From Vanessa cardui (Eukaryota; Arthropoda; Insecta; Lepidoptera; Nymphalidae), in NCBI RefSeq assembly GCF_905220365.1, contig NC_061128.1, positions 6,634,001 through 6,698,000 on the forward strand: a stretch of DNA of 64,000 nt, in the 5' to 3' direction. Under the pieces are notes generated by a model, which saw only the letters and a list, made by a program, of their open reading frames with translations, did not search any database and had not been told where the DNA came from. Made by a program: the position numbers and the translations under genes. Positions 36,501 through 46,421 of the stretch are shown here, in pieces (position 1 is the stretch's first letter; each line of letters opens with the position of its first letter).

Positions 36501-39068
36501 ATAATTTTAATTTGTGCATTTTTATTCGGACAGTTTGTACTGACAATCATCTAACTGAATTTTCTTACTGAGTAGAAAAACTAGCAATATTTTAAATATA
36601 ACTGTTACTTTAATTTTTAAGAGGTAGATATATTACATGATATTTTACTCTTTTTACTTCTTTCCTTTGAAATACAATATTAAAATTTTGAGAGCATATG
36701 TATTCCAATAAGTCTTTTAAACAATTTGTATTCTTCATCAGTATTTATTTGATTTGTAGGGATCGAGTTTTGTTTTTATTTCCAATGAGGCAGCGTTCGC
36801 CCCGGGTGTAATGGTGCCCGGCTTGATCCCTTGGGTGACCGTTCATCAAACACAAACAATCTTTGTTTGACATTGATTTTCCACTAAATTAATTTATATA
36901 TCAGGTTACCGATCACTCAAAGTCACGATAAAGTATACAAATCGATGTTATAAGGTGTATTTTTTACAGTAAGATCACAATATTTATATGATATACTTTT
37001 TATATACATGTGTCAAATATTGATCGAATTCCTTATTTTTAGGTCGCTTTAAAAAGACAGCAAGCAGCAGAAGATAAAATCGCTCTACATTTAGCCTCAG
37101 TCGAGAGTGGAACAGCTATGGAGGCTTTACCACCCGGCCGTATATACGGTATGCGGGTTACTGGTCCCTGTCCTAGTCCTGGTCCCGAGCCAGATTCGGC
37201 TGCTGATGATCAAACTGTGAGTTTAAAAATAACAACAGTTGTAGTTAATAGCTACTGTGTTATTTTAATAAAAATTGTCTTAAGCAATTAATAAAAGTGA
37301 TGAGTTTTTTGCTTTTTAAGCAGCTTTTTAAAATGTAATAATAATTTAAACGAATGAATGGGATTTTTCAGCGGATTTTACTATTAGCTAAAATATTTTA
37401 AATATTGATTGAAATAGAATTATATGTATGTATAAAAAATAATTCAAGTATTAAAGTCTTTAATTAATCAATTTTGCAAATAGGTACAATGGATTGTTTC
37501 ATTATTGTTTGTGTTAACATAACTAATACAGTTTTTTACAGAATACATATTATTTAAAAATTGTAAAATACTTTTTAATATAAAACCCTTTATGAAACAA
37601 TTTATTATTTTAGCCGATACACATCGATAGCGAGACAAGTGATTCTCTGCCAGACTGTTGCAGCGTGACCCCCGATTCCGTCGGAAACACGAACATAGCG
37701 ACACGATCATGGTATGATTATATATTTTAACAAGTGTAACAAGCAAATATTATTGTATATTTTAAAAAAATGTCGAAATTAACTTTAATTTGTTATGTCA
37801 TGTATGTTATGTCATGTTATGGTTTTGAGATCGGCGTAATTGTTAGGGCATTCATGACTATCCCTAGTTATTTATTCGCTGCATATGTAATCCATAAATT
37901 TATTATTTTTTAAAGTTTTACATATTGCATAAACTTTATCTATAAAAGGAGGTTTCATTGTACTAGTAATTTATTTTTAAAACAGTGACACAGGACACCG
38001 TCGGCCCAGTTCTTTAGACACTATGTCCATAGGCAGCGTAGGAAATAGTATATATCTAGATTTGCCATCCACTAACAAACTAATCAATATTTTACGTCTC
38101 TTATGCCGACAGTCATGAAAAGTGTCGCCTTAAATTATAGCGCCACCCTGGCGATCGAAATTGCTTTTATCATTTTCAAAAATATATTTTTGAAGATTAT
38201 AAAAGCAATTTCGATGACACGAAGAATTGTGCTCCTGGTGTAAATCTAGCCATGGTAATACTGGCTAACTTACGTCGTCAACTGGAACAGCAATATTTAC
38301 AGAAAAGTATTTATGTTTGGCTGAATAATAATTGATCAGTGCGTGGCTGCGTCTTTCATATTTTATGATAATCTAAAATTAATAAGTATTTTAAGTTATT
38401 ATAATTAGCCTGTTTAATAATACAGCATAGATTCGAATGACGAAAGTTCAAGCAGCGTCAGTTCTGCGGGGTTGGAGATGTTACGTAAGCTGTTTCCTGG
38501 GAAGAAGCGATCCGTGTTGGAGCTGGTGCTGCGTCGATGCAACCACGACCTACTTCGTGCCGTTGAACACTGTAACGCCATACATGTAAAGAATTTCATT
38601 TTACAAAATACATTCAAAGTAATTATCTTGATATATTTTATTAACATTGTATTGGTACATTTTGAAATAATTTTAATTTTATTTTAAAGAACCTCAGATT
38701 TAAGTAAATAATATAAATTGAGTTGGTAATTAAATACTTTTTGAGAGATTACGACAACGAATGATTTTTTTTAACAGGCTCACCGAGACAAATCATCTGC
38801 AAACATTGGCTCCAGCTCGAGTCTTAGATTTGAGTCAGTATCTAGTTCAGAAGAGGTGGAAACCAGATGGTCTGCGTTTCGCCCGGTCGGGCCCAGAGCG
38901 CCGTTGCTACCTACGCTAGTGATGGGTCGAGTGTGTGGCTCAGAGTGGTTGGTGCCGCTGCCAGCGCTTCCTACGCTATCTGCTCCACTGCTGTTGCCGC
39001 TTCAGCATCCTCACGCCCCACCTACATCTTGTACCCCTGATTGCAGACAGTGTAACAGCCATCATTAA
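30566..39068 (+). CDS. dmrt93B: DM-domain transcription factor, dmrt93B-like
   Basis: Five exons, 30566-30724, 37043-37216, 37614-37711, 38426-38585 and 38778-39068, join in phase to 293 residues. DMRT proteins are nuclear DNA-binding regulators of sexual and neural development. The DM domain is at residues 8-54, with all eight zinc ligands visible (Cys11, Cys14, His17, His26, Cys30, Cys35, Cys37, Cys40) and the recognition helix running into RQRIMAAQ/VALKRQQ across exon 1-2. ALPPGRIYGM follows at about 82-91. A DMA motif (LEMLRKLFPGKKRSVLELVL) lies at 160-179, which excludes doublesex and dmrt11E and fits dmrt93B or dmrt99B; the ALPPG block and the divergent DM finger favour dmrt93B. The first intron is 6.3 kb and holds LINE and SINE insertions. 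The C terminus is proline-rich. Confidence 0.85.
31482..31745 (+). repeat. Degenerate dispersed repeat with internal 17-bp hairpin
   Basis: It shows the common lepidopteran pattern ACTAGTTGTCCTGC, then a CAAAATCGGTCCAGC block and a GACAGACAGACAGAC run. Inside it, 31608-31624 and 31629-31645 are perfect inverted copies (CAGAAATTAGCCGGAAC) with a 4-nt loop. Related degenerate copies occur at 34120-34315 and from about 35938. The class is not assigned. Confidence 0.5.
32483..33790 (-). mobile_element. 5'-truncated, broken jockey-type LINE
   Basis: The minus strand reads in pieces as a non-LTR reverse transcriptase: MGVPQGSILGPFLF and LFADDTSLVF (catalytic FADD) at 33730-33590, then SAEFLGLTIDAKLQWGPHI at 33341-33285, and a C-terminal block (VSNSSVGQCIRFYNRIPES) at about 32890-32830. 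It ends in a 3' UTR with an ACCGGTTCGG block and AATAAA near 32510. An AT-rich palindromic insertion interrupts the reading frame at about 33460-33600. It lies in intron 1 of the DM-domain gene, in opposite orientation to it, and is clearly inactive. Confidence 0.85.
33542..33582. repeat. Hairpin, 19-bp arms and 3-nt loop, within the LINE
   Basis: ATATAACTATATCAATGTA at 33542-33560 pairs with 33564-33582 around a TAG loop. A further partial direct copy of the same arm is at about 33463-33483. It separates the FADD block from the following LINE block. Confidence 0.85.
34120..34315 (+). repeat. Degenerate dispersed repeat
   Basis: It begins AACTAGTAGTTGCCCGTGGC and TTCGCTCTCG, continues with CAAATTTCATCAAATTCGG and ends with a GACAGACAGACAGACAG run followed by TTATAATATTAATAT. 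The order of blocks matches the repeat at 31482-31745 and its 5' block recurs near 35938. It is abundant in butterfly and moth genomes as I recall; its class was not established here. Confidence 0.55.
35299..35593 (+). mobile_element. tRNA-derived SINE, copy 2
   Basis: It has the head AGAGTCGAGATGGCCCAGTG, a box-B-like GGGTTCAATCCC, a body with GAGGCCTTTAGCCCAGCAG and the GCTGTTGT tail. An 8-bp direct repeat TGATGAGG flanks it (35291-35298 and 35594-35601). It is the same family as 9052-9356 and 59670-59942, and lies in intron 1 of the DM-domain gene. Confidence 0.85.
37986..38118 (+). other. Possible alternative last exon of the DM-domain gene
   Basis: A splice acceptor (AAAACAG) ends at 37985. 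Joined to the donor of exon 3 at 37711 it stays in frame and adds about 44 codons, starting DTGHRRPSSLDTMSIGS, before a stop at 38116-38118. It cannot join in frame to exon 4, so it would give a shorter protein that keeps the DM domain but lacks the DMA motif. The Ser/Arg-rich beginning looks protein-like; the later part is weaker. It could also be an eroded exon or chance. Confidence 0.3.
38154..38215. repeat. Near-perfect 62-bp palindrome in a dmrt intron
   Basis: The 31-nt arm at 38154-38184 (ATCGAAATTGCTTTTATC...) pairs with 38185-38215 with only two mismatches and no real loop. It lies between exons 3 and 4. Confidence 0.85.
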
Positions 39069-40522
39069 GTTTATTCTATTGATATTTATTGTACTCCTTA
39101 AATTCTTATATCTCACAATTAGGTATATGGTTACGTAATCTGCTTGGATCGTTTAAGGTATTGAGCGAATGACTCCCGATGTATCCATCTATGTTGTTTA
39201 TATTGTAATAATATAACCGTTAAAGCATTGAATGAAAAAAAATTAAGTACGCAATTTTTGACAGTAGGGATGCATAAGTTATTCGTTTAAATTTATTAAG
39301 TAATCGATGATAAATGAAATTTCTTATGTTAACATAATTCTATTATTAAAGGCTTCTCATATCTTGCAATTTTAATAAGTTCTAAGTATAAAAAATCAGT
39401 ACTTGTAGAACTCTCGCTGTTTTTCTAAATCGGCTAAGATACCTTAGCCGACATTATTGATGTCATGTCAATTGAAATTTCAAGTTTAAATTGTTTATTT
39501 ATTTTTCTTTACTTCTTTTTTCATCGGGGAAGGCTTTACTACAATACTGATAGATTAATTAGAATGTATGTTAAATTTAGTTTATGTTAAGTATAAGCTA
39601 TAGCTTTTCTTTGGAAATAATCAATTCTAATAGTATTTTATTGATCGTTGTACGCAATAAGAGAACAGTAATCTTATTATTTCTTGAGTATATTCATTAT
39701 ATTCCATCTCAATATTTATCTTTACATTTATATTTATTGTTAATTATATTGATAGGTGATATTTTAATGCCAAATATAATATAATACGTTACATATGGTA
39801 ACTGCTGTAATTCCAATGTATATAATATACTACTTACGTAAACCGAATAAAATATCGCGTGAAAAAACTTTGATTTATTTCAAACCTTACCAATTAATTG
39901 TAATATTGGTTTAAAAAGTTTCTTGCACCCAATATATTTGGATTATATGTATTTACGCACAATGCACACAAAGTAAAATAAGGTAAAGTTAAGATTTATA
40001 TAAATTAATATGAATTAGTAAACTAAACAAAATTTCCGACCCCACATGCCAGGAGCTACTGTCTGAGACAATAACAAATTCGTGACAATACTCTAAATGA
40101 AGACAGACATCTCTGTAACACTGATCTAATAACTTGGATAAACAAAAGATTATTTATAAAATTGATTAACTCCCGAATTTGTACACGACACGACTAAACG
40201 CTATGTCACTATTATTTACTGGCTTGCATATTTTTACAACATAGCGCACCGACCTCTTTTGTTGGAGTTTCAATATGGAAATTCTATTCGTTGTTTAGCA
40301 CGTGAGAACAACTAAAAATGTTAGCATGTTTTTTTTTACATTTGTTAAAGTTATCTCAATGACAAGTTTTATTAACACGCCTAAAGTGTAGATGGTTTTT
40401 ATTCGCCGATATTTATATCGATAATTGGTATAAAATTATAATAGATAAACATGCCATTATTTAGCCAAATAATATCATGAAAATAGCTCGAAAAAGTCTG
40501 AATATCTACAGATAGACATACA
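39069..40522 (+). other. 3' UTR of the DM-domain gene and flank of the LTR element
   Basis: No coding exon is recognised. Several AATAAA signals are present, for instance near 39846, so a 3' UTR of several hundred bases is likely. The right end is the insertion site of the LTR retrotransposon. Confidence 0.45.
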
Positions 40523-40644
40523 TGTAGTGTAATAAGTAGTATGTAAGTCAGATGGCGTATAAATATTAAGATCGTTGCAATAATTGATCAGTAATAAATC
40601 ATCTTCTTCCAAATACACTCGTTTCAATAACATAAGTCCCCTCA
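40523..40644 (+). repeat. 5' LTR, 122 bp
   Basis: It begins TGTAGTG and ends CTCA. It contains a TATA-like GTATAAATATT and an AATAAA within CAGTAATAAATC, so promoter and polyadenylation signals fit into a very short LTR. It is identical to 46422-46543. Confidence 0.93.
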
Positions 40645-40908
40645 TGGCGATCCTTGCCATATTTGGGGCGCGCGACGCGAATTTGATCGCAGTATAGTGT
40701 TGCAGCTCCAAAATCGGACCATGAGTTGAAGAATTGGATATAAATTCAAATTAAAGCAATATGTAGAAATTTAAGTTTATTCTTCGTTACTGTTTACAAA
40801 AAAAAAAAAAAATATATAACTATGTGCCGATCCAGTGTCGAGAAAGAAACAGTATTTCTAAATCAAAATGCCGCAGGCTAGAACCAGGCACAAGTTGAAG
40901 AAATACGA

Positions 40909-41163
40909 ATGCATCTGTCTACAATCAGCATAGTTTTATTGGTTATTTGTGTGCTACTGGGCATTGCAGCACTGTACTTGATTTATAAAAAGTACAAAAA
41001 ATGCCATAAAAATTGGATATCGGATGAGATCACGCAAAACAACTTAAGACGATCATTCGCGCAAGAGGCATACCCAAACAGTAGAGAAGTGACGGCATTA
41101 GAATTACGAAGAAAGTGCGTGAAAACCAGGTGTTTATATTTAATATTAATAAAAAGTGCGTGA
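40909..41163 (+). CDS. Small membrane-protein ORF upstream of gag in the LTR element
   Basis: An 84-residue ORF with an ATG start, between the 5' LTR and gag. Residues about 5-27 form one strongly hydrophobic segment (IVLLVICVLLGIAALYLIY), followed at once by a basic cluster (KKYKKCHKNW) and a polar, charged C-terminal half. This looks like a single-pass membrane protein with a short cytoplasmic tail. It has no counterpart that I know in the standard gypsy layout, where this region is untranslated leader. It may be an accessory protein, a captured or relict envelope-type tail, or an ORF open by chance; the composition argues against chance. Function unknown. Confidence 0.4.
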   Translation: MHLSTISIVLLVICVLLGIAALYLIYKKYKKCHKNWISDEITQNNLRRSFAQEAYPNSREVTALELRRKCVKTRCLYLILIKSA

Positions 41164-41447
41164 GTGTTTTGTAAAGTGATCCAATAAAATTTCAGAAATA
41201 AACAGTAAACTGTTAAAATGGCTATTTATAAACTTTAAGGTGTTTTTTTTTTGTTAACGAATTAGTGTAGAATCTAGTAAAATAAATGTATCCTATTAAT
41301 ATTATTTAATCGATTAAATATGTATAATGTAAACAAAGAGTTTCATATTGCAATGTGTCAGGTCGTAGTCCCTACCATGGTAACCACTCGTAAGTGAATT
41401 AATATACTTGGTATGTATTTCTTTTATTAATATGTTGTTATAAGGGA

Positions 41448-42695
41448 ATGGAAGATGATTTAGTTAAATGTTTAGATGAACTTAAATTGATAAGAAAATA
41501 TTTAATTAAGAAGGGAAAGTTAAGATATCAAGGTAATGTTATAAAAAAGAAGTTAGCGGAAACTGAGAAAATATTTGAGAAAAGTTCGAATATAATCCAA
41601 TGTATTACTTCTAAAGAAATAAAGCCTAAGTCTCTTACATTTATTGCTTCAATAAGCGATGAAATAAAGTCATACTACTCACAAATTATCAATTTATGTT
41701 CTAAGCCTGCATGTCATATGAGTAGTAGTGACAGTGATTCTAGCGAAACGTGTTCGAATCCTGAACTAAAAATGGAGTTCGATTTGAAAACAGCATGTAG
41801 TTTAATTCCTGTTATGAATAATAACGAAAACAGCATTAAAGGTATCATTGACTCTATAGAAATGTATTCGGATATGTTGTCATCATCAGGTCAAAAATTA
41901 CTAATTACATTTGTTTTAAAAAGTAGACTGTCACAGAATGCTAAATTACGAATGTTACCCGAATACAGTTCTACAAAAGGCTTAATTAAGGATTTAAAAA
42001 ACAAATTATTGGTGAAGAAAAGTCCTACTGCAATACAATCACGGCTACAAACTGTATCTCAAGGATATCGCACTATAGAACAGTTTGGAACCGAGATAGA
42101 AAACTTATTTGCAGATTTAACGATAGCTCAGGTAGACGGCGATACTGAAAAATACGAAATTTTAAAACCTATTAATGAGCGATTCGCAATACAACGTTTT
42201 TCTGACGGTCTAAGAAATTCGAGACTAAGTACAATTATTGCAGCACGCAACTACAAACACCTAAACGAGGCGATTCAAGCTGCGAAAGATGAAGAGCTGT
42301 CAGCTGCATCTTCGTCGCGAGGTGAGGATGTCATGCATTTCTCCACTCGTGGAAGAGGTAAGTCACATTCTCATTTTAATTCCCATAATAGACCACAGAT
42401 TCGCGTCCAAAGATCATATTTCCCACAAAATAACGCAGGTAAGCCAAATAATTCCAGTTATTTTAATAAACGAAGAAATTTTAATAATTATCCACGCGGC
42501 CAAACCTATTATCATGGTAGACCTAAATTTCATAAATTGAATCGCGGACGAGATTCGAACGAGAATCCATCGAGTTCGATATCTCGTGGTAGTGGCAATA
42601 GAAACAGAGTATTTTATTCAGAAAAACTTGAACAAAATCAATCCGTAAACGCAGATAATAATAGTGAAATGCAGTTTTTTCGTGTTGAAACATAA
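41448..42695 (+). CDS. gag: Gag polyprotein of the LTR element
   Basis: An ORF of 415 residues. It has an N-terminal coiled-coil-like basic region, a serine-rich linker near residues 89-104, and a helical capsid-like domain (about 105-285) with TIEQFGTEIENLF and NERFAIQRFSDGLRNS, typical of gypsy/17.6-type capsids. The C-terminal part is rich in Arg, Gly, Asn and Ser and has no CCHC zinc knuckle, as in insect errantivirus-type Gag. The protein forms the intracellular particle and binds RNA. The frame overlaps pol and lies one base off from it. No break is visible. Confidence 0.88.
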   Translation: MEDDLVKCLDELKLIRKYLIKKGKLRYQGNVIKKKLAETEKIFEKSSNIIQCITSKEIKPKSLTFIASISDEIKSYYSQIINLCSKPACHMSSSDSDSSETCSNPELKMEFDLKTACSLIPVMNNNENSIKGIIDSIEMYSDMLSSSGQKLLITFVLKSRLSQNAKLRMLPEYSSTKGLIKDLKNKLLVKKSPTAIQSRLQTVSQGYRTIEQFGTEIENLFADLTIAQVDGDTEKYEILKPINERFAIQRFSDGLRNSRLSTIIAARNYKHLNEAIQAAKDEELSAASSSRGEDVMHFSTRGRGKSHSHFNSHNRPQIRVQRSYFPQNNAGKPNNSSYFNKRRNFNNYPRGQTYYHGRPKFHKLNRGRDSNENPSSSISRGSGNRNRVFYSEKLEQNQSVNADNNSEMQFFRVET

Positions 42696-45600
42696 CATTT
42701 TGGCATTAAATGGCAAAGCCAAATATTTATCATTTTTTATTAACAATAGGAAATATTTTTGGTTAGTAGACACAGGAGCATCATTATCTGTAATAAAGAA
42801 ACAGGCATTATCCAGTAACAGTAAAGTAATTAGAGACGAAACTATCATAAATGGTATTGGAGGTAAAATTCAGTCCATAGGTTACACTGATGTCATCTTA
42901 TTTCATCGTGATCAACAGTTTCATGTTGACTTTAATATAAGGCTACATGTTTTCAATAACTTACCTTTAAAGGCTGACGGTATTTTAGGTTTAGATTTTC
43001 TGTGTCGCTACGTATCAAGTATCAACTTTGAAAACAATTCCATTACCTTAAACAAATATGGAATGGAATGTTCCTTACCACTTTATGATTCGTTGAATTA
43101 TTCTAATGAAAATTTACTTATACCAGCGCGTTGTGAATCATTTCATTACTTACTTTTGGATAATAATTCGGAAAATGACTGTGTTATCCACAGTCAGCAA
43201 TTAGCTGATAATGTTTTCTTTGCAGGTTGTATCAGTAGGATACGAAACAAGAGATTACTTGTTAAAATTTTAAATACCAATGAACATGATGTTACTTTGC
43301 CAATGTTTCAACCGGAAATATATTCGATTCAAGATTATGAGTTATGCGACTTTTCGTCAACTGCTAATGACTTAAATAGGGCTAAAGCTTTATTAAACAT
43401 TTTAAATTTAAATCACCTCAATACAGAGGAGCGTAAATCCATTCAGGATATTTGTGCAAAGTATTCAGATGTTTTCTTTTTGCCAGGCGATAAATTAAAT
43501 ACTACCAATATTTATCAACAATCAATAACTTTGAAACCAAATACGAGTCCGGTATATGTTAAGCAGTATAGATTACCCCATTCTTTAAAAAATGAAGTTA
43601 ATAATCAAATTACAGAAATGCTTAAGAATGACATTATAGAAGAAGCTAAGAGCGAGTGGTCAAGTCCAATTTTGTTAGTACCGAAAAAAAGTGATAGTGA
43701 TAAGAAGTGGAGACTTGTTATCGACTATCGAAAACTTAACGACTGCATTGTGGACGATAAGTTCCCTTTGCCAAATATAAATGAAATTTTAGACTCTCTC
43801 TGTGGTTCTATCTATTTCTCACACTTAGATCTTAATCAAAGTTACTATCAGGTAGAGTTAGATAAACGAAGTAGGGAATACACGGCTTTTACGACAAACA
43901 CTGGTCAATACCAAATGAAAAGATTACCAATGGGTCTTAAGACTAGTCCTAGCGCTTTTAGCAGAGCCATGTCAGTTGCAATGTCAGAGTTAACATTTGA
44001 TAAGTGTTTTGTTTATTTAGATGATTTAGTTGTGTTTGGAAGAAATTTAAGCATACATAATAAAAATTTGATTGACGTTATGGAAAGGCTAAGAAAAGTT
44101 AATTTAAAATTAAATCCCAAGAAATGTAATTTTTTGAAGAAAGAGATTCTTTATTTAGGACATTTAGTTTCAAAAGATGGAGTTTTACCTGACCCTGCAA
44201 AAATCGAAATCCTACAAAAATATCCCATACCTACTAATACTGACGAAGTTAAAAGGTTCATAGCTTTTTGTAATTACTATCGAAAATTTATCAAAAATTT
44301 TGCCGAAATAACATATCCCTTAAATAAATTAACGAGAAAATATGAACGATTTGTTTGGACTGAAGAGTGTCAAAAAAGGTTCGAAACATTAAAACAGGCT
44401 TTGACAAGTCCCCCAGTATTAGAATTTCCCGATTTTTCAGAAAATAATGAATTCGTCATTCAAACTGACGCTTCAGGTACAGCAATTGGCGCTGTTTTGT
44501 GTAATCAAAATATGAAACCGGTAGCTTTTGCAAGCAGACCTCTTAATAAAGCCGAAATAAACTACCCCACTATTCAAAAAGAGTTACTTGCTATAGTGTG
44601 GGCAGTAAAATACTTTAGACCATATGTATACGGTAGATCCTTTACGATTATGACAGACCATAGACCTTTATTATATCTATTCTCAATGAAAGACCCCTCA
44701 AGTAGACTTCTTAAGTTTAGGTTAGCACTAGAAGAATACGACTTTAAAATTATATATGTAAAAGGTAAGGATAATAGCGTAGCGGACGCTTTGTCTAGAA
44801 TTCGCATAACATCGGACACTCTAAAACAAATGAACGAAGAAATATTGTTAGTTATGACTAGAGGCCAAAAGAAGCGTTTAGAAAATAAAGTAGAGCAGGA
44901 TAATACAATTAAAATTAGTAAACCTAACGAATTGTGGCCTGATCAACCACGAGTAGTTGAGGTACTAAAGATACCAAATGATTCAGTGGAAATGACTTTT
45001 ATAAATAATGAGGAGTTAAATAAATTGAAAAATAATGATAACTTATACGAAGAGAAAGAATGTTTTATTTATAGTCTACGTAGAAAAATATTATATATTA
45101 ATCTTAACTTTAGGGCACAATTTACGCGAGCCGAATTTGTGACTAAGTTAGGAGAATTTTGTAAAACTAGAAAAATAAATGAACTATGCATAGTAAAGAA
45201 TAATGAAATTGAAAATTTCATAAAAGAATTGTTAAAAGAAATAAAAGAACGTAAGGACTGGAGTGGTCCACGTATCTATGTTCTAAGAGGAGTTAAAAGA
45301 ATATATGATGAGGAAGAAAGAAAATACATATTAAATGACTTTCATTTACTACCCACCGCAGGTCATGCAGGTGTGCGTAGAATGACAAATAATATTAAAA
45401 GAAAATTTTACTGGCCAGGCTTGGATAAAGATGTTAAAACATTTGTTAGCAAGTGCATTCAGTGTCAAAAAATGAAACATTGTAGGTATGTCAAGGCGCC
45501 CATGGACATAACTACAACGGCTTCACATGCTTTTGAAAAGATCTATCTTGACGTCGTAGGACCTTTGCAAAAGGACATTGAAGACAATTGTTACATTTTA

Positions 45601-46341
45601 ACACTTCAATGTGAATTAACTAAGTTCGTAGAGGCCTATCCTCTAAAAAATAAGGACACGGTAAGTATAGCAAAAGCATTAGTTAATAATTTTATATTAA
45701 GGTTCGGGATACCAAACACCATAGCTACAGATCGTGGGACAGAGTTTGTATCTACTGTAATGGAACAGGTATGTAAAATTTTAAATATACAAAAATTAAC
45801 TTCTACAGCTTACCACCACCAATCTATCGGTGCACTTGAAAATTCGCATAAAAATTTAGGTGCTTTCTTACGCATTCAGTGTGATGGTCAGAAAGACACC
45901 TGGAGTCAATGGTTATCTTTTTGGTGTTTTAGTTTTAATAATACTGTTCACACAGAAACGAAATACACACCATTCGAGCTAGTTTTTGGTAGACCTAGTG
46001 TAATACCTTGTAGAGTAAGTCAATATATTGAACCATTATATAACCCAGATAATTATGCTTTAGATCTTAAGTTTAAGTTACAAGTAGCGCAGCAAGATGC
46101 TCGTGAAAATTTAATTTTAAGCAAACAAAATCGTAAATGTAATTACGATAAATATACAAATAATGTAACTTATACAAATGGACAACTAATTTTAATTAAA
46201 AATGAAACGGCAAATAAACTGGACACACAGTGGATTGGACCATTTGTAATTTTGGAAGATTTAGGACTAAATGTAAAAATTTTAAAATTTAATAAGCCTT
46301 ATATTGTCCATAAAAATAGAACTAAACCATTTAAAACCTAA
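42649..46341 (+). CDS. pol: Pol polyprotein (protease, RT, RNase H, integrase)
   Basis: The pol frame is open from 42649, just after an in-frame stop, to the stop at 46341, and overlaps gag by 47 nt. It has no early ATG, so it is made as a Gag-Pol fusion. Counting from 42664, visible domains are: aspartic protease WLVDTG at about residues 33-38; reverse transcriptase with the catalytic YLDD near 449; RNase H with QTDASG near 601; integrase with an HHCC zinc finger (H-x3-H ... CIQC) at about 893-940 and the DDE acidic residues near 963, 1022 and 1058; and a GPY/F-like WIGPFVI near the C terminus. No chromodomain is present. The frame relation to gag is +1 (or -2), not the usual -1. All catalytic residues that I can recognise are intact. 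Confidence 0.93.
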   Translation, partial: TQIIIVKCSFFVLKHNILALNGKAKYLSFFINNRKYFWLVDTGASLSVIKKQALSSNSKVIRDETIINGIGGKIQSIGYTDVILFHRDQQFHVDFNIRLHVFNNLPLKADGILGLDFLCRYVSSINFENNSITLNKYGMECSLPLYDSLNYSNENLLIPARCESFHYLLLDNNSENDCVIHSQQLADNVFFAGCISRIRNKRLLVKILNTNEHDVTLPMFQPEIYSIQDYELCDFSSTANDLNRAKALLNILNLNHLNTEERKSIQDICAKYSDVFFLPGDKLNTTNIYQQSITLKPNTSPVYVKQYRLPHSLKNEVNNQITEMLKNDIIEEAKSEWSSPILLVPKKSDSDKKWRLVIDYRKLNDCIVDDKFPLPNINEILDSLCGSIYFSHLDLNQSYYQVELDKRSREYTAFTTNTGQYQMKRLPMGLKTSPSAFSRAMSVAMSELTFDKCFVYLDDLVVFGRNLSIHNKNLIDVMERLRKVNLKLNPKKCNFLKKEILYLGHLVSKDGVLPDPAKIEILQKYPIPTNTDEVKRFIAFCNYYRKFIKNFAEITYPLNKLTRKYERFVWTEECQKRFETLKQALTSPPVLEFPDFSENNEFVIQTDASGTAIGAVLCNQNMKPVAFASRPLNKAEINYPTIQKELLAIVWAVKYFRPYVYGRSFTIMTDHRPLLYLFSMKDPSSRLLKFRLALEEYDFKIIYVKGKDNSVADALSRIRITSDTLKQMNEEILLVMTRGQKKRLENKVEQDNTIKISKPNELWPDQPRVVEVLKIPNDSVEMTFINNEELNKLKNNDNLYEEKECFIYSLRRKILYINLNFRAQFTRAEFVTKLGEFCKTRKINELCIVKNNEIENFIKELLKEIKERKDWSGPRIYVLRGVKRIYDEEERKYILNDFHLLPTAGHAGVRRMTNNIKRKFYWPGLDKDVKTFVSKCIQCQKMKHCRYVKAPMDITTTASHAFEKIYLDVVGPLQKDIEDNCYILTLQCELTKFVEAYPLKNKDTVSIAKALVNNFILRFGIPNTIATDRGTEFVSTVMEQVCKILNIQKLTSTAYHHQSIGALENSHKNLGAFLRIQCDGQKDTWSQWLSFWCFSFNNTVHTETKYTPFELVFGRPSVIPCRVSQYIEPLYNPDNYALDLKFKLQVAQQDARENLILSKQNRKCNYDKYTNNVTYTNGQLILIKNETANKLDTQWIGPFVILEDLGLNVKILKFNKPYIVHKNRTKPFKT

Positions 46342-46421
46342 ATTCAGATATTATGTACCTATTCATAAAAAAAAAAAAATTGTATCAAAACATTTCTTTT
46401 TTTTTTAATTCGCCCCCGAGG

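Noticed and set aside
30566..39068. Assignment as doublesex
   Set aside because: The protein has a DMA motif and lacks the doublesex dimerisation domain, and the finger sequence differs from doublesex.
40475..40711. Minus-strand ORF over the 5' LTR, repeated over the 3' LTR
   Set aside because: It exists only because the LTR is duplicated; it has no family resemblance and crosses the LTR edge.
41448..46341. A host gene derived from a retrotransposon
   Set aside because: Identical LTRs, a primer-binding-site-like sequence and complete pol show an ordinary recent mobile element.
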